Shown piece by piece: positions 6,736 through 7,359 of a DNA stretch of 7,359 nucleotides. The translations under genes and the position numbers were made by a program. Within the stretch, counting starts at the first letter, position 1. Every line of letters begins with the position of its first letter. This DNA comes from Sphingomonadales bacterium (GTDB taxonomy: Bacteria > Pseudomonadota > Alphaproteobacteria > Sphingomonadales > Sphingomonadaceae), in assembly GCA_027486275.1 (NCBI GenBank), contig JAIXPM010000188.1:1-7359 (forward strand). The letters run 5' to 3'. The notes under the pieces are model-generated. The model saw only the letters and a program-made list of their open reading frames with translations, was not told the origin of the DNA and searched no databases.

Positions 6736-7296
6736 TCAGCGCGCCCGCATCCGCGGAATGACAAATATGGCCAGCAGTACCAGCCACAGGGCGACCGCCA
6801 GGTGGAACAGATGCCAGGCCAACGCCGGATGCGCCACACGCAGCGGATCCGTCGCGAGCCGCCCGATCAGCAGCACGGTGAAACTGGCGGCAACCAGCGG
6901 CGCCTTCCCGTCGGCGGCACGATAGGCCAGCCATGATCCCACCAGGGTGAGCGCCAAAAATGTCGGCACCATCGCGCCCGGGATCAGCACGGCCAATATG
7001 CCCGCCACTCCGCCCAGAACCGGTGCAAACCAGCGGGCTCGGCCGGCCATCACGCCGACCATGCAGCCGAGCCCGAACACCGCGCCGGCCCGCGACAGGA
7101 ACTGGTGAACCAGTTCGAAGTCCCCCGCCAGGCCAGCGCTGATCCTGATGGTGCCCACCAAGGCCGCGAGCATGAAGGGCGCGATCCCCACGGCCCACCA
7201 GGCGTTGATCCGCGCCGTTCGGGCCATGGCAATTGCGCCAGCCGCCACCACCACCGCTTCGGTCACGGCGAAATGCTGAGGCAGCAGCGCACTCAT
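6736..7296 (-). CDS. Polytopic membrane protein of unknown function
   Basis: The product has 186 residues and is strongly hydrophobic, with about seven possible membrane segments: near 9-25, 33-52, 68-86, 89-107, 108-125, 132-147 and 158-180. It ends in a basic PRMRAR tail. An N-terminal HFAVTE and a late HPALAWHLFHLAV (156-168) with clustered histidines are the only distinctive polar features within membrane regions. They faintly recall seven-helix ceramidase/hemolysin III-like or DUF6962-type proteins, but this is a weak impression and no function is assigned. No ribosome site precedes ATG 7296. Instead the start overlaps the stop of an upstream minus-strand frame as ATGA (7296-7293), which suggests translational coupling in an operon entering from the right. 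The gene converges on uvrA with only four bases between the stops. Confidence 0.8.
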   Translation of the reverse strand: MSALLPQHFAVTEAVVVAAGAIAMARTARINAWWAVGIAPFMLAALVGTIRISAGLAGDFELVHQFLSRAGAVFGLGCMVGVMAGRARWFAPVLGGVAGILAVLIPGAMVPTFLALTLVGSWLAYRAADGKAPLVAASFTVLLIGRLATDPLRVAHPALAWHLFHLAVALWLVLLAIFVIPRMRAR

Positions 7297-7359
7297 TCGG
7301 CGGGCACCGCGCTGCTGCCCGCCCGGCGGCGGGCGTCAGGGGCAAAGCCCGCTGCGGCC
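7293..7359 (-). CDS. C-terminal end of an upstream gene (partial)
   Basis: On the minus strand one frame is open from the right window edge to TGA at 7295-7293, encoding 21 residues that end AGFAPDARRRAGSSAVPAE. The TGA overlaps the ATG of the following membrane protein gene as ATGA, a common arrangement in operons. That overlap and the lack of a ribosome site for the next gene are the main reasons to call it. The fragment is too short to identify a family, and Ala/Arg/Pro richness is also what non-coding GC-rich DNA would give. Confidence 0.4.
   Translation of the reverse strand, partial: AAAGFAPDARRRAGSSAVPAE

Noticed and set aside
5622..6839. Long minus-strand open frame of 405 codons opposite uvrA
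   Set aside because: Its sequence is a low-complexity Gly/Ala/Val/Asp-rich antisense of uvrA and crosses into the next gene; uvrA motifs are intact on the plus strand.
1..7359. CRISPR array, tRNA, rRNA or insertion sequence
   Set aside because: No regularly spaced repeats, no cloverleaf-like or rRNA segments and no transposase or terminal inverted repeats were seen.

Overview
The window looks like chromosomal DNA from a GC-rich alphaproteobacterium, most likely from the order Sphingomonadales. This is inferred from strong G/C third-position codon bias, an alphaproteobacterial-type LexA box (GAAC-N7-GAAC) in front of uvrA, and the character of the small LuxR-type and membrane proteins. No genus can be assigned from sequence alone.

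Layout: (1) positions 1-1518, minus strand, hold an almost complete acyl-CoA carboxylase carboxyltransferase (beta) subunit that runs off the left edge near its C-terminus. (2) About 1519-1835 is a relatively AT-rich divergent intergenic region. (3) Positions 1836-3616, plus strand, hold three genes in a row: a regulator with an N-terminal LuxR/GerE-type helix-turn-helix and one C-terminal membrane segment, a 118-residue alanine-rich helical protein, and a 137-residue integral membrane protein. They are separated by two leaders of about 95 bases that carry hairpins, and the first leader has mutually exclusive stems resembling an attenuator. (4) Positions 3617-3818 are a 202-base intergenic region with palindromic elements and an SOS box. 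(5) Positions 3819-6731, plus strand, hold a complete uvrA. (6) Positions 6736-7296, minus strand, hold a small polytopic membrane protein. Its start overlaps the stop of a further minus-strand gene that leaves the window at the right edge.

How the genes relate: uvrA is an independent, probably SOS-inducible unit for nucleotide excision repair. The carboxyltransferase would need a biotin carboxylase/carrier subunit, which is not visible here. The least explained part is the three-gene block at 1836-3616. It combines a possibly membrane-tethered DNA-binding protein, a small helical protein and a small membrane protein, and I cannot give the last two a function. This block is the best candidate for something undescribed, but its behaviour as one unit is inference from order and strand only.
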